64,000 nt of DNA from Dyadobacter chenhuakuii (GTDB taxonomy: Bacteria > Bacteroidota > Bacteroidia > Cytophagales > Spirosomataceae). A program made the position numbers and the translations under genes. Positions 17,893 through 26,417 of this stretch are shown in pieces; the first letter of the stretch is position 1, and every line of letters starts with the position of its first letter. The stretch is taken from assembly GCF_023821985.2 (NCBI RefSeq), contig NZ_CP098805.1, forward strand, positions 1,364,001 to 1,428,000. Reading direction: 5' to 3'. Below the pieces are notes generated by a model. The model saw nothing but the letters and a program-made list of their open reading frames with translations. It did not search any database and was not told where the DNA came from.

Positions 17893-18133
17893 CTGGTGAG
17901 TAAAATTTGCAGATTTGTGAACTCACCGAATTACTCACCAAAAATGTCTGGGAAATTGAATATTTGGGGTAATCTCGAAAAGAAAAAGCCTGCAAATCTA
18001 TTGATTAGCAGGCTTTATTATTTTTTCAAGTGATCCCGCTGGGATTCGAAGCCGATCGCGGCACCGCCAGGACCCATACATTAAAAGCGGCCGGCGTTCC
18101 GGTGTATTGCTCTTCCAACTGAGGTATGGAATT
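17893..18133. repeat. Left direct repeat of the integrative island (att-like, with defective tRNA-Lys)
   Basis: This stretch repeats, with small changes, the one at 20837-21059. Shared elements in the same order are GGTGAGTAAAA at 17895, two ACTCACC motifs at 17921 and 17933, a hairpin AAAGCCTGC / GCAGGCTTT at 17985-18016, TTTTTTCAAG, and the tRNA-Lys 3' half. Direct repeats that include a tRNA end and flank an integrase gene are the usual footprint of tRNA-targeted integration. Confidence 0.75.
18031..18133 (-). pseudogene. Defective tRNA-Lys copy with two inserts
   Basis: Read on the minus strand, this aligns along its whole length with the intact tRNA-Lys at 20987-21059 but is 30 nt longer (103 versus 73). 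One 15-nt insert, CGGAACGCCGGCCGC, lies in the anticodon loop directly after position C32. A second insert of 15 nt (CGGTGCCGCGATCGG) lies at the T-stem/loop border. The 5' acceptor and D-arm have substitutions (ACCTC for AGCTC, GTTGGAAG for GCTGGTAG). It cannot fold as a standard tRNA. Confidence 0.75.
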
Positions 18134-18580
18134 GCAATTAAACAAAAATAGCGCCCTTTCGAGGCGCCTTTGTGATCCCGCTGGGATCACATTTTTTCAA
18201 GTAACAAATTGTTAATCAAATACTTATATCCTGCTAAGTCTTGTACTCACCTTGTCACTCACCAGATTGCGGCGACTGGCTTACGATTAGCTCAAATATA
18301 GGAAAATTAATAAAAATCTCCCGCCAGCGACTTCGGAGCGTTTGGGCGGGCCAGATTCAATTGTATGACAATTGTACATCTGGCCGATTGCGGTTAAGAG
18401 GCAATCGTAAACGAAAATGAAAATGATTGGCTAGTGAACGAAATAGAAGAAAAATGATTTGTGATGTTTTTGGAAACAAGGCGGTTGTTGCTCGGGTGGC
18501 CAGATGAAATCGCCAAGGTTCAATTAATATTCCTATTGTTTTTTTAATAAATTGTACACCAGTAACATAGGTTGTTAGAC
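18134..18580. other. Non-coding island margin with tRNA scraps and recombinase-like sites
   Basis: About 450 bp without a credible gene. A further scrap of tRNA 3' sequence forms a perfect hairpin, GTGATCCC-GCT-GGGATCAC (18171-18189), next to GCGCC/GGCGC at 18151-18167. Two more ACTCACC motifs occur at about 18245 and 18257. The rest is AT-rich and leads into the hydrolase gene. Confidence 0.5.
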
Positions 18581-19417
18581 ATGAAGACAATGTCAATTTT
18601 CACAATTTTTTTTGGTTTTGTCTTCCCAGGTTATGGCCAGGATGGCTTTGTGAAGGGCTCTCCAAAATTAGCATATTGGAAACTGAGCGATAAACCTCAG
18701 ATAATTATTGCTCTGCATGGTGGCCCAGCTGTCCGGCACGATTATCTACGTCCCGAATTTGATCTTCTTACTAAATATACTTCGATTGTGTACTATGACC
18801 AGCGTGGTTGTGGACTTAGCGAGCAAGACAGCACATACATATGGGAGGAACACGTGAAGGATTTAAGAAGAGTAATAAAAACCTTCTCGAAAAAAAACAA
18901 GGTTTTCCTTGTCGGTTCTTCATGGGGAAGTATGTTAGCTATGATTTATGCCTACAAGCATCCAGAAGATGTGAAAGGCATTATTCTTACTGGTACAGTT
19001 AAATGGGAAGGATATAACAAACCGTATAGAAAAAGAACCTATTCAAGACGTGTTCTATCTCACAAGCAAATTTTGAAAGAAACTGGGATCTTAATTCGCC
19101 AAAATGTTGACAAGTCACTTAGCGAGGAGACTATTTCTATTTATAAAGAAACTGAAATGTACATGGAGGCACCTGCCTTGGAAACCAGACGAAGCTTTAT
19201 CTCGGCACCGGTGATAGACAGTCTTAGTAAGATTCTTCTTCCTGTTCTTATTTTCAATGGTAGCAGGACGTGTCAGATTGATTGCGCGGACGAGTACATG
19301 AATGTTTTCCCAAATGCCAGATTACATACTATCAAAGGAGCCTGCCACGATCCCTGGATGAGCGATCCAAATCTTTTTGCCGAAATTTGCAACCGCTTTA
19401 TTTTTAAATACAAATAG
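18581..19417 (+). CDS. Alpha/beta hydrolase (prolyl iminopeptidase-like, S33 type), exported
   Basis: A 278-residue enzyme. The ATG at 18581 gives a signal-like N-terminus ending near GYGQ. The fold's landmarks are all present: oxyanion strand LHGGPAVRHDYL, the YYDQRGCGLSEQD loop typical of prolyl-iminopeptidase-like proteins, nucleophile elbow GSSWGS, an acidic residue in the CQIDCADEY segment, and the catalytic His in GACHDPW. It is the cargo gene of the small island, convergent with the recombinase and visibly AT-richer than the housekeeping genes nearby. Substrate is unknown; related proteins cleave N-terminal Pro or small esters/lactones. Confidence 0.85.
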   Translation: MKTMSIFTIFFGFVFPGYGQDGFVKGSPKLAYWKLSDKPQIIIALHGGPAVRHDYLRPEFDLLTKYTSIVYYDQRGCGLSEQDSTYIWEEHVKDLRRVIKTFSKKNKVFLVGSSWGSMLAMIYAYKHPEDVKGIILTGTVKWEGYNKPYRKRTYSRRVLSHKQILKETGILIRQNVDKSLSEETISIYKETEMYMEAPALETRRSFISAPVIDSLSKILLPVLIFNGSRTCQIDCADEYMNVFPNARLHTIKGACHDPWMSDPNLFAEICNRFIFKYK

Positions 19418-19438
19418 TCAGAAACAAATGCTCGTTTT

Positions 19439-19495
19439 CACCTTCTCTCTCGCGATCCCCTCTCACAAACAGGAGGGGTCGTGAGAGAGAAGGTG
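19439..19495. terminator. Long hairpin between hydrolase and recombinase
   Basis: Arms at 19439-19462 and 19472-19495 pair over about 24 bp with two or three G-T or single mismatches (core CACCTTCTCTCTC / GAGAGAGAAGGTG). It lies exactly between two convergent genes. There is no strong T-run, so it may be a repetitive palindrome used as a terminator. Confidence 0.6.
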
Positions 19496-19500
19496 CAGCG

Positions 19501-20733
19501 CTAACCTTCCGTACCAGATCTCTTGGAAAGCCGCCCTTTCAAAGCCTGCATATCTTCGCTAACCTTCGTGTCCAGGATCTTTGCATAAATCTGGGTCGTA
19601 CGAATGTTCTTATGTCCTAGCATTTTAGAAACGCTTTCAATTGGAACCCCGTTTTGCAGCGTAACGGTAGTCGCGAACGTATGCCTGGCTACGTGTGAAG
19701 TAAGAATCTTATTGATGCCGCAGATCACAGCGATCTCTTTCAGATAGTCATTCATCTTCTGATTACTCGGCACAGGCAGCACTAGCCCGCGCGATTCACA
19801 ATACGGATGATCTTTGTACCTGTCAAGAATTTGAAGCGCCTCCGGCAGCAACGGAATATGCGATTTAACATTCGTTTTTGTTCGCTGGCAGAAAATCCAT
19901 TGCTCACCATCAATTCCTCTTACTATCTGACCTTTTTCGAGTTTCTGAACATCCGAATAAGCCAGGCCGGTGAAACAACAAAAGAGAAAAGTGTCTCGAA
20001 CCTGAGTGAGCCGATCGCTCGCGAATTCCTTAGTGGCCATTAAATCTAGCTCGGCTCTGGTCAGGATCGCCTTATCGACTTTCTTGTACTTGCCTTTGAA
20101 GTTCAAATACGGATCAAGATTCATCCAGCGGTTGCCCAGGCAGATATTGACAATCTTGCGGAACATTTTCATGTGCTTAACCACGGCATTGTTTCCCATC
20201 TTGCGAACCGAGCGTAGGTAGAATTCATAGTCGGCGATGAAGGCCAAATCGATGCGGCTAATGTCAAAGTCGCTTATGTTGAAGTGACTTTTTAAGAATG
20301 CCATTGTATGGCGTTCGAGCACTTTATAGCGGTTGAATGTGCCTATCGCATATTCTTGACCGACCAACGCCTTCATTCGCTCGTTATGGTCAGCGATCAC
20401 TGTCATCAGTAACCGCTGCTTAGGACCCACGCCAAGAAATTTGTTTTTGATTGTCTCCGCGGTTATCAAAGCATCGTCACGAACCAGGGCGGCGTGGGCA
20501 TCTAACAATTGCTGTTCGAGATTACCGAGATAGGCATTAACAGACTTCACGGCCTCTTTTGCGCCAGTCACTCTGCCAGCAACCGCATTCCAGCGGCTGG
20601 GCTCACATTCTCGTCCGGTGGTAAATTCCACCCTTTTACTTTCAACCGTAATCCGCAAGTAAATTGGTACAGGCCCTTTTTGATAATTCTTCGGCTTCTT
20701 CAAATAGAAAAGCAGACTGATCTTTGTTTTCAT
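19501..20733 (-). CDS. Tyrosine recombinase/integrase of the island
   Basis: A 410-residue phage-integrase-family recombinase. It has an N-terminal arm-binding region (about 1-90), a SAM-like core-binding domain (about 100-200, YEFYLRSVRKMGNNAVVKHMKMFRKI) and a catalytic domain (210-400). HxxR is visible in SHVARHTF, the second His in LGHKNIRTTQ, and the nucleophile Tyr in QIYAK. The first catalytic Arg is replaced: the motif reads FTGLAYSDV rather than GLR. This is common in Bacteroidota integrases such as those of CTnDOT-like elements. It starts about 100 bp from the right direct repeat and tRNA-Lys, the expected position for an enzyme integrating there. Confidence 0.92.
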   Translation of the reverse strand: MKTKISLLFYLKKPKNYQKGPVPIYLRITVESKRVEFTTGRECEPSRWNAVAGRVTGAKEAVKSVNAYLGNLEQQLLDAHAALVRDDALITAETIKNKFLGVGPKQRLLMTVIADHNERMKALVGQEYAIGTFNRYKVLERHTMAFLKSHFNISDFDISRIDLAFIADYEFYLRSVRKMGNNAVVKHMKMFRKIVNICLGNRWMNLDPYLNFKGKYKKVDKAILTRAELDLMATKEFASDRLTQVRDTFLFCCFTGLAYSDVQKLEKGQIVRGIDGEQWIFCQRTKTNVKSHIPLLPEALQILDRYKDHPYCESRGLVLPVPSNQKMNDYLKEIAVICGINKILTSHVARHTFATTVTLQNGVPIESVSKMLGHKNIRTTQIYAKILDTKVSEDMQALKGRLSKRSGTEG

Positions 20734-20927
20734 ACCCTTTTCAGGTTAAAAGTTGAACAAAAGTAGTCTTGCAAGCCTAATCAGCACAAGATGTTTACGA
20801 GGTAAACATCTTCACAAACAATAAGTTACAGTGATTCTGGTGAGTAAAACTTGCAGATTGTTGAACTCACCGAATTACTCACCAAAAATTTGTAAGAAAT
20901 TGAATATTTTGGTATATCCGGAAAAGA

Positions 20928-20962
20928 AAAAAGCCCGCTAATCTATTGATTTGCAGGCTTTT
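20928..20962 (-). terminator. Terminator of tRNA-Lys
   Basis: On the minus strand AAAAGCCTGC pairs with GCGGGCTTTT with one mismatch, followed by a T-run. It sits 25 nt after the tRNA 3' end. The left repeat contains a perfectly paired version. Confidence 0.65.
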
Positions 20963-20986
20963 GATGCTTTTTGTTATTTCTTCAAG

Positions 20987-21059
20987 TGATCCCGCTGGGA
21001 TTCGAACCCAGGACCCATACATTAAAAGTGTATTGCTCTACCAGCTGAGCTACGGAATC
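20987..21059 (-). tRNA. tRNA-Lys (anticodon UUU)
   Basis: A complete 73-nt cloverleaf. Acceptor GATTCCG pairs with CGGGATC (one G-T pair), the D-arm is GCTC/GAGC, the anticodon stem ATACA/TGTAT holds loop CTTTTAA with anticodon TTT, and the T-arm is CTGGG-TTCGAAT-CCCAG. The discriminator base is A and CCA is not encoded. It is the probable integration target of the neighbouring island. Confidence 0.95.
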
Positions 21060-21111
21060 CTATTAGTGATTTTAACTGTTCACTTTCAGCTTTTTGCTTT
21101 CCTTGTAGAAG

Positions 21112-21194
21112 GGCCCAGGACCCATACATTAAAAGCGGACGCCGCGCGGCAAATGTTGCCCAGTGTATTGCTCTACCAGCTGAGCTACGGAATC
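21112..21194 (-). pseudogene. Second defective tRNA-Lys copy, insert in anticodon loop, 3' truncated
   Basis: Minus-strand 5' half identical to tRNA-Lys through the anticodon stem (GATTCCGTAGCTCAGC onwards, ending ATACAC). A GC-rich insert of about 28 nt containing a perfect GGCAA-CAT-TTGCC hairpin then precedes TTTTAATGTAT. The copy ends in the T-stem (CCTGGGCCC), so T-loop and 3' acceptor are missing. The insert is at the same place (after C32) as in the copy at 18031-18133. Confidence 0.7.
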
Positions 21195-21301
21195 CTATTT
21201 CTTTTGCTCTGATCGGCTGAGCTTGCAACTTTCTTTATTAATTGGATTTGCACGGGGCGTTTCCGTAATTGCGATGCAAAAGTAGAATTCAAAAAAGTAT
21301 A

Positions 21302-22036
21302 ATGCAAGCCCTGAGTAAGAAATACCTGTTAATTTGGATTTTTTTGGGAACTGTCATAGCCCCTGAAACAGCCTTTTCAGCCAATAAAAAAGAGCTAAAA
21401 ACGGCTGATTCTCTGTTTGCTATGGCAAGATACCCCGAGTCACTTGTACTCTATAAAAAAAATTTTAGCGAAGACGAAAAAAACAACCAAAGCCTGCTTC
21501 TCAAACTGGCTTTTCTGGCCGAAAAGACAAATAACTACACCGATTGCCTTTTTTATCTAAGCAAACTCGCCCTCACAAACCCGTCGCGGCGCCTTTTTGA
21601 AAAAATGGATAAGCTGGCGGCTGAACAGAATCTAACCGGCTATGAATTCGACGATTACAACTATTTTATAATTTTTTATAGAAGATATGGTGATTACATT
21701 CCAATATTGCTTCTAACTTTGGGGACGTACATAGTGGTAATAATGGTTACAAAAGTTCGGAGAGGCGAGCCGATAATGCAAATACACAAGGTGTCAATTG
21801 TCGTGTATCTGCTTGTGTTACTGGGTATTCTCAACGTGCCGTCGCTTTACCGGACTTGCATTATCATTAACGAAAATACGTTCCTGAGAGATGAGCCGTC
21901 ATCGGCGGCCCCGGTTATCGATCGGGTAGGAAAGGGGCATAAGCTGACAATTGTGGGCTCTGTGGACCACTGGAACCGGGTTATATGGAACAACCGGATC
22001 GTGTATATACGTAAAAGTGACCTTTGGAATATTTGA
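21302..22036 (+). CDS. BatE-like membrane protein with C-terminal SH3 domain
   Basis: A 244-residue exported or membrane protein. The ATG at 21302 gives a signal sequence (LLIWIFLGTVIAPETAFSA). Residues about 25-115 are helical repeats of TPR character (KTADSLFAMARYPESLVLYKKNF). Two membrane helices follow (YIPILLLTLGTYIVVIMV and VSIVVYLLVLLGILNV). The C-terminus is a bacterial SH3-like domain (TFLRDEPSSAAPVIDRVGKGHKLTIVG). The order TPR, membrane, SH3 is that of BatE-type proteins, but no Bat operon (MoxR, BatA, BatD) is adjacent. Role unknown, probably envelope-related. Confidence 0.65.
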   Translation: MQALSKKYLLIWIFLGTVIAPETAFSANKKELKTADSLFAMARYPESLVLYKKNFSEDEKNNQSLLLKLAFLAEKTNNYTDCLFYLSKLALTNPSRRLFEKMDKLAAEQNLTGYEFDDYNYFIIFYRRYGDYIPILLLTLGTYIVVIMVTKVRRGEPIMQIHKVSIVVYLLVLLGILNVPSLYRTCIIINENTFLRDEPSSAAPVIDRVGKGHKLTIVGSVDHWNRVIWNNRIVYIRKSDLWNI

Positions 22037-22114
22037 GTGCAGTGCGGGTATCATTTTTGTAACGAGATAAGTTTATATATATTTAGGACAAATTTTTTTT
22101 TAAATTAACGATGT

Positions 22115-22579
22115 ATGAAAAAGCCAATGAAACGTTTTTTACTATTGATCGCAGGAGTTGTAATGTTAGGGTTTGTGTCGTCTTGCAAAGAGGAAGGTCC
22201 TCACAAAGATGACATTGTGAAGTTCTCCGCAGTTATAAATAGTAGTGCTACTGTTCCAAAAGCTACTTCCGCTGGACAAGGCACAGGTGTTTTTGAATAC
22301 AACAAAGCCACCATGGAGTTGAAATACAACATTAATTATCAGAACGTTACACCGACCTCTGTAAACATCCACACAGCAAGCCCATCATGGGAGGCAGGTC
22401 CGTTGGTGTTCACATTGGCTGATAAGCCTACAGGCAGCCAGGTTCAGGGAACACAGAAGCTGAATACTGAGCAACAAACACAATTGATCCTGGGAATGAT
22501 GTATGTTAACATCCCGAGCGTAAACAACATTTACGGTGAAATTCGCGGACAGATCCTTGCTGATAAAATCGAAGAATAA
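22115..22579 (+). CDS. CHRD domain lipoprotein
   Basis: A 154-residue lipoprotein with its lipobox Cys at about residue 24 (VSSC), followed by a single CHRD domain. The domain pattern is visible: FSAVINSSATVP, GTGVFEYN, LKYNINYQNVTPTSVNIH, and the closing NIYGEIRGQIL. CHRD domains were defined in chordin and occur in many bacterial secreted proteins; the biochemical role in bacteria is not established. It is followed by a strong bidirectional terminator and is not in an obvious operon. Confidence 0.85.
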   Translation: MKKPMKRFLLLIAGVVMLGFVSSCKEEGPHKDDIVKFSAVINSSATVPKATSAGQGTGVFEYNKATMELKYNINYQNVTPTSVNIHTASPSWEAGPLVFTLADKPTGSQVQGTQKLNTEQQTQLILGMMYVNIPSVNNIYGEIRGQILADKIEE

Positions 22580-22605
22580 GATCTTTTAGGAGTTTTTAAC
22601 CTTAT

Positions 22606-22640
22606 AAAAAAGGCTTGCAGCGAACCTGCAAGCCTTTTTT
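22606..22640. terminator. Bidirectional Rho-independent terminator
   Basis: Perfect 15-bp arms AAAAAAGGCTTGCAG / CTGCAAGCCTTTTTT with a 5-nt loop, between the convergent CHRD and helicase genes. Confidence 0.92.
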
Positions 22641-22658
22641 CGTGCCGTAATCCGAACA

Positions 22659-23894
22659 TTAGTTCTTCTTTTTCTTCTTCTTGGCCGTTTCGTACGCTTC
22701 AACTTCTTTCATAAGCGATTTCAGATCGTCGGTTGTGTCGGCGGTGAAGTCGATGGTTTGGGAATAATCCGTGGCGCTGATGTTCAGGACATCGATGGGT
22801 TTGTCGAGATAGGTTTGAATTTCTTCAAGCATCGGTTTTTCCTCAGGGCTGCAAAATGACACGGCGCGGCCCTTTTGCGTTCCGCGTCCTGTGCGGCCTA
22901 CCCGGTGCACATAGTTTTCGGCCTGTTCAGGAAGATCGTAATTCACCACATAATCAACATTGGCAATGTCTATTCCCCTGGCGCTGACGTCGGTGGCGAT
23001 CAGCACTTTGGTATTGCCTTTCTTGAATTCGTTCAATGCTGTAAGCCGGTCGGCTTGTTCCTTATCGCCGTGAATGGTTAAGCTCTTGATCTCCATTCTT
23101 TCCAGCGCATTGAAAACCCTTTCGGCACGCACTTTTGTGCGAACAAAAACGAGGATTTTGCTATCCGGATTTTCTTTGATGACGCGTTCCAGGAAAAATC
23201 GCTTGTCATCCATTTCGACAAAAGCAACCGAATGGGTAATGTTCTTAGCAACCCGGTCATTAGGGGAAATCTGGATGCGTATGGCATTCTTTACAAGCGA
23301 ATAGGCGAGTTTCTTGATCTTCTCATTGATCGTGGCCGAGAAAAAGAGCGTTTGCCTGCTCTTAGGAAGAAATTTGATCAGATCCTGAATGTCTTTAATA
23401 AAACCCAGGTCGAGCATATGATCGGCTTCGTCGAGGATCAGGATCTCGATGCGGTCGAGCTTAATGTGGCCCTGACTTACCAGATCGAACATTCTCCCGG
23501 GTGTGGAAACGAGCACATCAATGCCTTTTTCCAATTGTGCGATTTGCGGACCTTGTTCTACGCCGCCAAAAACGCTGAATGCCTTAACCCTCGTATGCTG
23601 CGCCAGTTTCGCAAAAACTTCGGTGATCTGGATCGCAAGTTCCCGAGTGGGGACCATCACTACGCATTTGATCCCTTCTGAGCGGCTGGAAACTTTTTGT
23701 TTGTGTAATTTATCAATGACCGGAATCGCAAAGGCGGCGGTTTTACCCGTTCCCGTTTGCGCAATGGCCAATACATCCTCGCCCTTCATAATCGCCGGAA
23801 TAGCCTTGAACTGAATGTCTGTGGGCTTTTTAAACCCGGCTGTATCGAGGCTGCGCTTGATCTCGGAGGCAATGTGGTAATCTTCGAATTTCAT
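22659..23894 (-). CDS. DEAD-box ATP-dependent RNA helicase
   Basis: A 411-residue RhlE-class helicase. Motifs in order: Q motif near residue 20 (PTDIQFKAIP), Walker A AQTGTGKT near 44-51, PTRELA, STPGR, DEAD in LILDEADHMLD, SAT, then the C-terminal domain with TDVSARGIDI and HRVGRTGR. The tail is short and Lys-rich (AKKKKKKN) instead of a long basic extension. These enzymes remodel RNA in ribosome assembly or mRNA decay. The gene lies 84 bp downstream of the DnaJ-like gene on the same strand, and the two may be cotranscribed. Confidence 0.95.
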   Translation of the reverse strand: MKFEDYHIASEIKRSLDTAGFKKPTDIQFKAIPAIMKGEDVLAIAQTGTGKTAAFAIPVIDKLHKQKVSSRSEGIKCVVMVPTRELAIQITEVFAKLAQHTRVKAFSVFGGVEQGPQIAQLEKGIDVLVSTPGRMFDLVSQGHIKLDRIEILILDEADHMLDLGFIKDIQDLIKFLPKSRQTLFFSATINEKIKKLAYSLVKNAIRIQISPNDRVAKNITHSVAFVEMDDKRFFLERVIKENPDSKILVFVRTKVRAERVFNALERMEIKSLTIHGDKEQADRLTALNEFKKGNTKVLIATDVSARGIDIANVDYVVNYDLPEQAENYVHRVGRTGRGTQKGRAVSFCSPEEKPMLEEIQTYLDKPIDVLNISATDYSQTIDFTADTTDDLKSLMKEVEAYETAKKKKKKN

Positions 23895-23978
23895 AAAATA
23901 AGGATTGTAAGGCGGCTTTTCTGGTTCGCCGCCTTCTAAAAACTGCCCAAAGATACGCTGTTATCCAAGACCGCACGA

Positions 23979-24857
23979 TTAATTGTTGAAGGCTTCGGCA
24001 ATCAGTTCTTTTTGGCGCTCGTTCAGGTTTTCGGGAATTTTTATATCAAATGTTACATAAAGGTCCCCGAAACTGTCCGCTTTTTTGTAAACAGGAAAAC
24101 CTTTTCCTTTTAATCTGACGACACTTCCATTCTGCGTTTCGGGCTTAACGGGAAGCTTTACTTTTCCGCTTAGGGTTTCGATGATCAGTTCACCGCCCAG
24201 CAATGCAGTTTTAAGGTCGAGCTCCACTTTCTGATGAATGTCGTCGCCGGTCCTTCGGAGCTTATCGTCGGCAGCAATGTTGAATGTGATGAAAAGATCT
24301 CCATTCTGGCCGCCGCTGGCACCCGGACCGCCGTGGCCTGCGATCTTGATCGTCTGGCCGTTTTGAATGCCTGCGGGAACGGTAATGCGGATGTTTTTGC
24401 CGTTAACCGTGATCGTCTTCTTTTGCGTATGATATGCTTCCTGTAATGTCAGGTGCAGCTCGGCCTGGTAATCCTGGCCGCGCAAAGTGCGCTGCCTGCC
24501 GCCGCCAAAGCCGCTTGAAGAACCGAACATGGATTCAAAAAAATCCGAAAAATCATTGCCGCCTGTCTGCCACTGGCCTTGCTGGCGTGACGAATGGGCC
24601 CGGGACTGGCGCGCCCTTTCAAACTCATCACTATGCTGCCAGTCTTTACCATACTGGTCGTATTTTTTTCTTTTTTCAGGATCGCTGAGCACTTCGTTGG
24701 CTTCATTTAGCTCCTGGAACTTCTTTTCAGCTTCTTTATCGTCCGGATTTACATCGGGATGATATTTCCGGGCCAGTTTGCGGTAAGCGTTCTTTATGTC
24801 CTTGTCCTGCGCGTTTTTATCTACGCCAAGGATCTGGTAATAATCTACGAATGGCAT
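23979..24857 (-). CDS. DnaJ/CbpA-type co-chaperone
   Basis: A 292-residue type II J-protein. The J domain is residues 1-70 with the HPD tripeptide in [11 protein letters not shown] Gly/Phe/Ser-rich linker follows ([13 protein letters not shown]), then the two C-terminal substrate-binding beta domains (about 110-285; [42 protein letters not shown]). No zinc-finger CxxCxGxG repeats are present, so it is CbpA-like rather than DnaJ. It stimulates DnaK ATPase and delivers substrates. The length is normal. Confidence 0.93.
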   Translation of the reverse strand: MPFVDYYQILGVDKNAQDKDIKNAYRKLARKYHPDVNPDDKEAEKKFQELNEANEVLSDPEKRKKYDQYGKDWQHSDEFERARQSRAHSSRQQGQWQTGGNDFSDFFESMFGSSSGFGGGRQRTLRGQDYQAELHLTLQEAYHTQKKTITVNGKNIRITVPAGIQNGQTIKIAGHGGPGASGGQNGDLFITFNIAADDKLRRTGDDIHQKVELDLKTALLGGELIIETLSGKVKLPVKPETQNGSVVRLKGKGFPVYKKADSFGDLYVTFDIKIPENLNERQKELIAEAFNN

Positions 24858-24917
24858 AATTAAAAAAGTTTAGATCGATTCAGGTTTGTTATTCATATCA
24901 AAAAAATTGCGCTCACG

Positions 24918-25139
24918 TCATTTGCGTTCGAGCATTTTCAAATACAGGTCTTCTACTTTTTTCCTTGCCCACGGCGTTTTCCTTAAAAACTTCAAACTGG
25001 ATTTAACACTCGGCTCAAACTGAAAGCTATTAATATTAATGTGATAACCCATTTGTTCCCAGCCATAATATTCAACCAGTTCGTTCAAAATTGCTTCCAG
25101 GGTCTTTCCGTGAAGCGGGTTATTGGGTTGTATTTCCAT
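24918..25139 (-). CDS. VF530 family DNA-binding protein
   Basis: A 73-residue protein that matches the VF530/DUF2132 family over nearly its whole length: [13 protein letters not shown], then [16 protein letters not shown], and the closing [18 protein letters not shown]. The family has a small alpha/beta structure and was reported to bind DNA; its cellular role is unclear. It starts 60 bp upstream of the DnaJ-like gene on the same strand. Confidence 0.9.
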   Translation of the reverse strand: MEIQPNNPLHGKTLEAILNELVEYYGWEQMGYHININSFQFEPSVKSSLKFLRKTPWARKKVEDLYLKMLERK

Positions 25140-25255
25140 GTTTTGTAATAGAATGTTGCCTTCGTTTTAAAGTAGATTTATCCAATTAAATAATTATTAT
25201 GCTTAACGATTAGTTCAAAGCTGAATCGCGATAATTTCAAACAAAAATCCTGCTT

Positions 25256-26236
25256 ATGGATCAGATAAAATGGGGCATTATCGGGTGTGGTAATGTTACC
25301 GAAGTCAAAAGCGGCCCGGCTTTTAACAAAGTTGCCAATTCCAGCCTTGTCGCTGTTATGCGGCGCGATGCCGAAAAAGCAGCCGACTATGCGTCCCGGC
25401 ACAATGTTCCCAAATGGTATGCGGATGCCGACGAGCTCATTAACGACCCCGAAATCAACGCGATATACATTGCCACGCCACCGGATGCGCACGAAGAACT
25501 GGCGATAAAGGCTATGAAGGTAGGTAAGCCTGTCTACATTGAAAAGCCGATGGCGTTAAATGGCGCTGAATGCGACCGGATCAATGCATTCAGTAAAGAA
25601 AGCGGCGTGCCTGTTTTTGTGGCATTTTACAGGCGTTCGCTTGATTATTTTTTAAAGGTTAAAGAGTTGATTGACAGCAAGATAATCGGTGATGTAAGAT
25701 TTGTCAGCATTTGCCTGCAATGGCAGCCTTATGAGGAAGAAGTCGGTGCCGACCGGAAACCGCGCTGGCGTGTTGACCCAAAAATATCGGGTGGCGGGCA
25801 TTTTCATGACCTTGCTTCGCACCAGTTTGATTTCCTGGGATTTGTGTTTGGACCGGTTAAGTATGCTTCCGGGATTGCGCGCAACCAGGCGGGTTTATAT
25901 GAAGCGGATGACATCGTCGTCGCCAATTATGAGTTTGAATCCGGTGTGCTGGGCCATGGAAGCTGGTGCTATACCATCAACAAGGAACAGCGCGAGGATC
26001 AGGCACAAATCATTGGTTCCGCAGGCAGGATCACCTTTTCGTTTTTTGAAAAATTTGACATTATAGTCGAAACAGAATCCGGAACGGAGGTCATTAACAT
26101 TCCGTATCCGCCGCACGTCCAACAGCCTTTGATTGATTCGATTGTGAAAACCTTACGAGGCGAAGGGACTTGCCCCAGCACAGGAGAAACAGGAGCAAGG
26201 GCGAACCATATCATGGATTGGATTACGAAAAAGTAA
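25256..26236 (+). CDS. Gfo/Idh/MocA family oxidoreductase
   Basis: A 326-residue NAD(P)-dependent oxidoreductase. The Rossmann domain starts MDQIKWGIIGCGNVTE (GCGNV loop), with the diagnostic YIEKPMAL motif near residue 95. The C-terminal alpha/beta domain contains SGGGHFHDLASHQFDFLGF, in which H and D are catalytic candidates. Such enzymes oxidise or reduce cyclic polyols and sugars, sometimes dimeric dihydrodiols. It stands alone, separated from neighbours by about 110 bp upstream. Substrate unknown. Confidence 0.9.
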   Translation: MDQIKWGIIGCGNVTEVKSGPAFNKVANSSLVAVMRRDAEKAADYASRHNVPKWYADADELINDPEINAIYIATPPDAHEELAIKAMKVGKPVYIEKPMALNGAECDRINAFSKESGVPVFVAFYRRSLDYFLKVKELIDSKIIGDVRFVSICLQWQPYEEEVGADRKPRWRVDPKISGGGHFHDLASHQFDFLGFVFGPVKYASGIARNQAGLYEADDIVVANYEFESGVLGHGSWCYTINKEQREDQAQIIGSAGRITFSFFEKFDIIVETESGTEVINIPYPPHVQQPLIDSIVKTLRGEGTCPSTGETGARANHIMDWITKK

Positions 26237-26291
26237 TTTTTTTATAGTTTTACAGTTATTCAATCATCATAACCTCAAAAATTCAATAGTC

Positions 26292-26405
26292 ATGGCAAAG
26301 GGTAAAAATCTCGACAAGGGAAGCACGAAAAAAGAGCCTGAGAAGAACCTGAAAGAAAAGCGCGCAGAGAAAAAAGCGAAAAAAGACGGCAAAAAAGACT
26401 ACTAA
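26292..26405 (+). CDS. Small Lys-rich basic protein
   Basis: An open frame of 37 codons (MAKGKNLDKGSTKKEPEKN and a run of Lys/Ala/Glu ending KKDY). It has a good start and lies 55 bp after the oxidoreductase. I have seen similar very short Lys-rich proteins in related Bacteroidota. Composition suggests nucleic-acid or ribosome contact, but this is not evidence of function. Confidence 0.6.
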   Translation: MAKGKNLDKGSTKKEPEKNLKEKRAEKKAKKDGKKDY

Positions 26406-26417
26406 AAAACCACTTAG

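Larger units (their letters stand above)
20837..21059. repeat. Right direct repeat of the island, containing intact tRNA-Lys
   Basis: Second copy of the repeat at 17893-18133. GGTGAGTAAAA at 20839 and ACTCACC at 20865 and 20877 keep exactly the spacing of the left copy (26 and 12 bp). These 7-mers look like recombinase arm or core sites. Confidence 0.75.

Noticed and set aside
17893..21059. CRISPR array or defence island as explanation for the repeats
   Set aside because: Repeats are two long copies containing tRNA sequence, not short regular units with spacers; the only cargo is a hydrolase and a recombinase.
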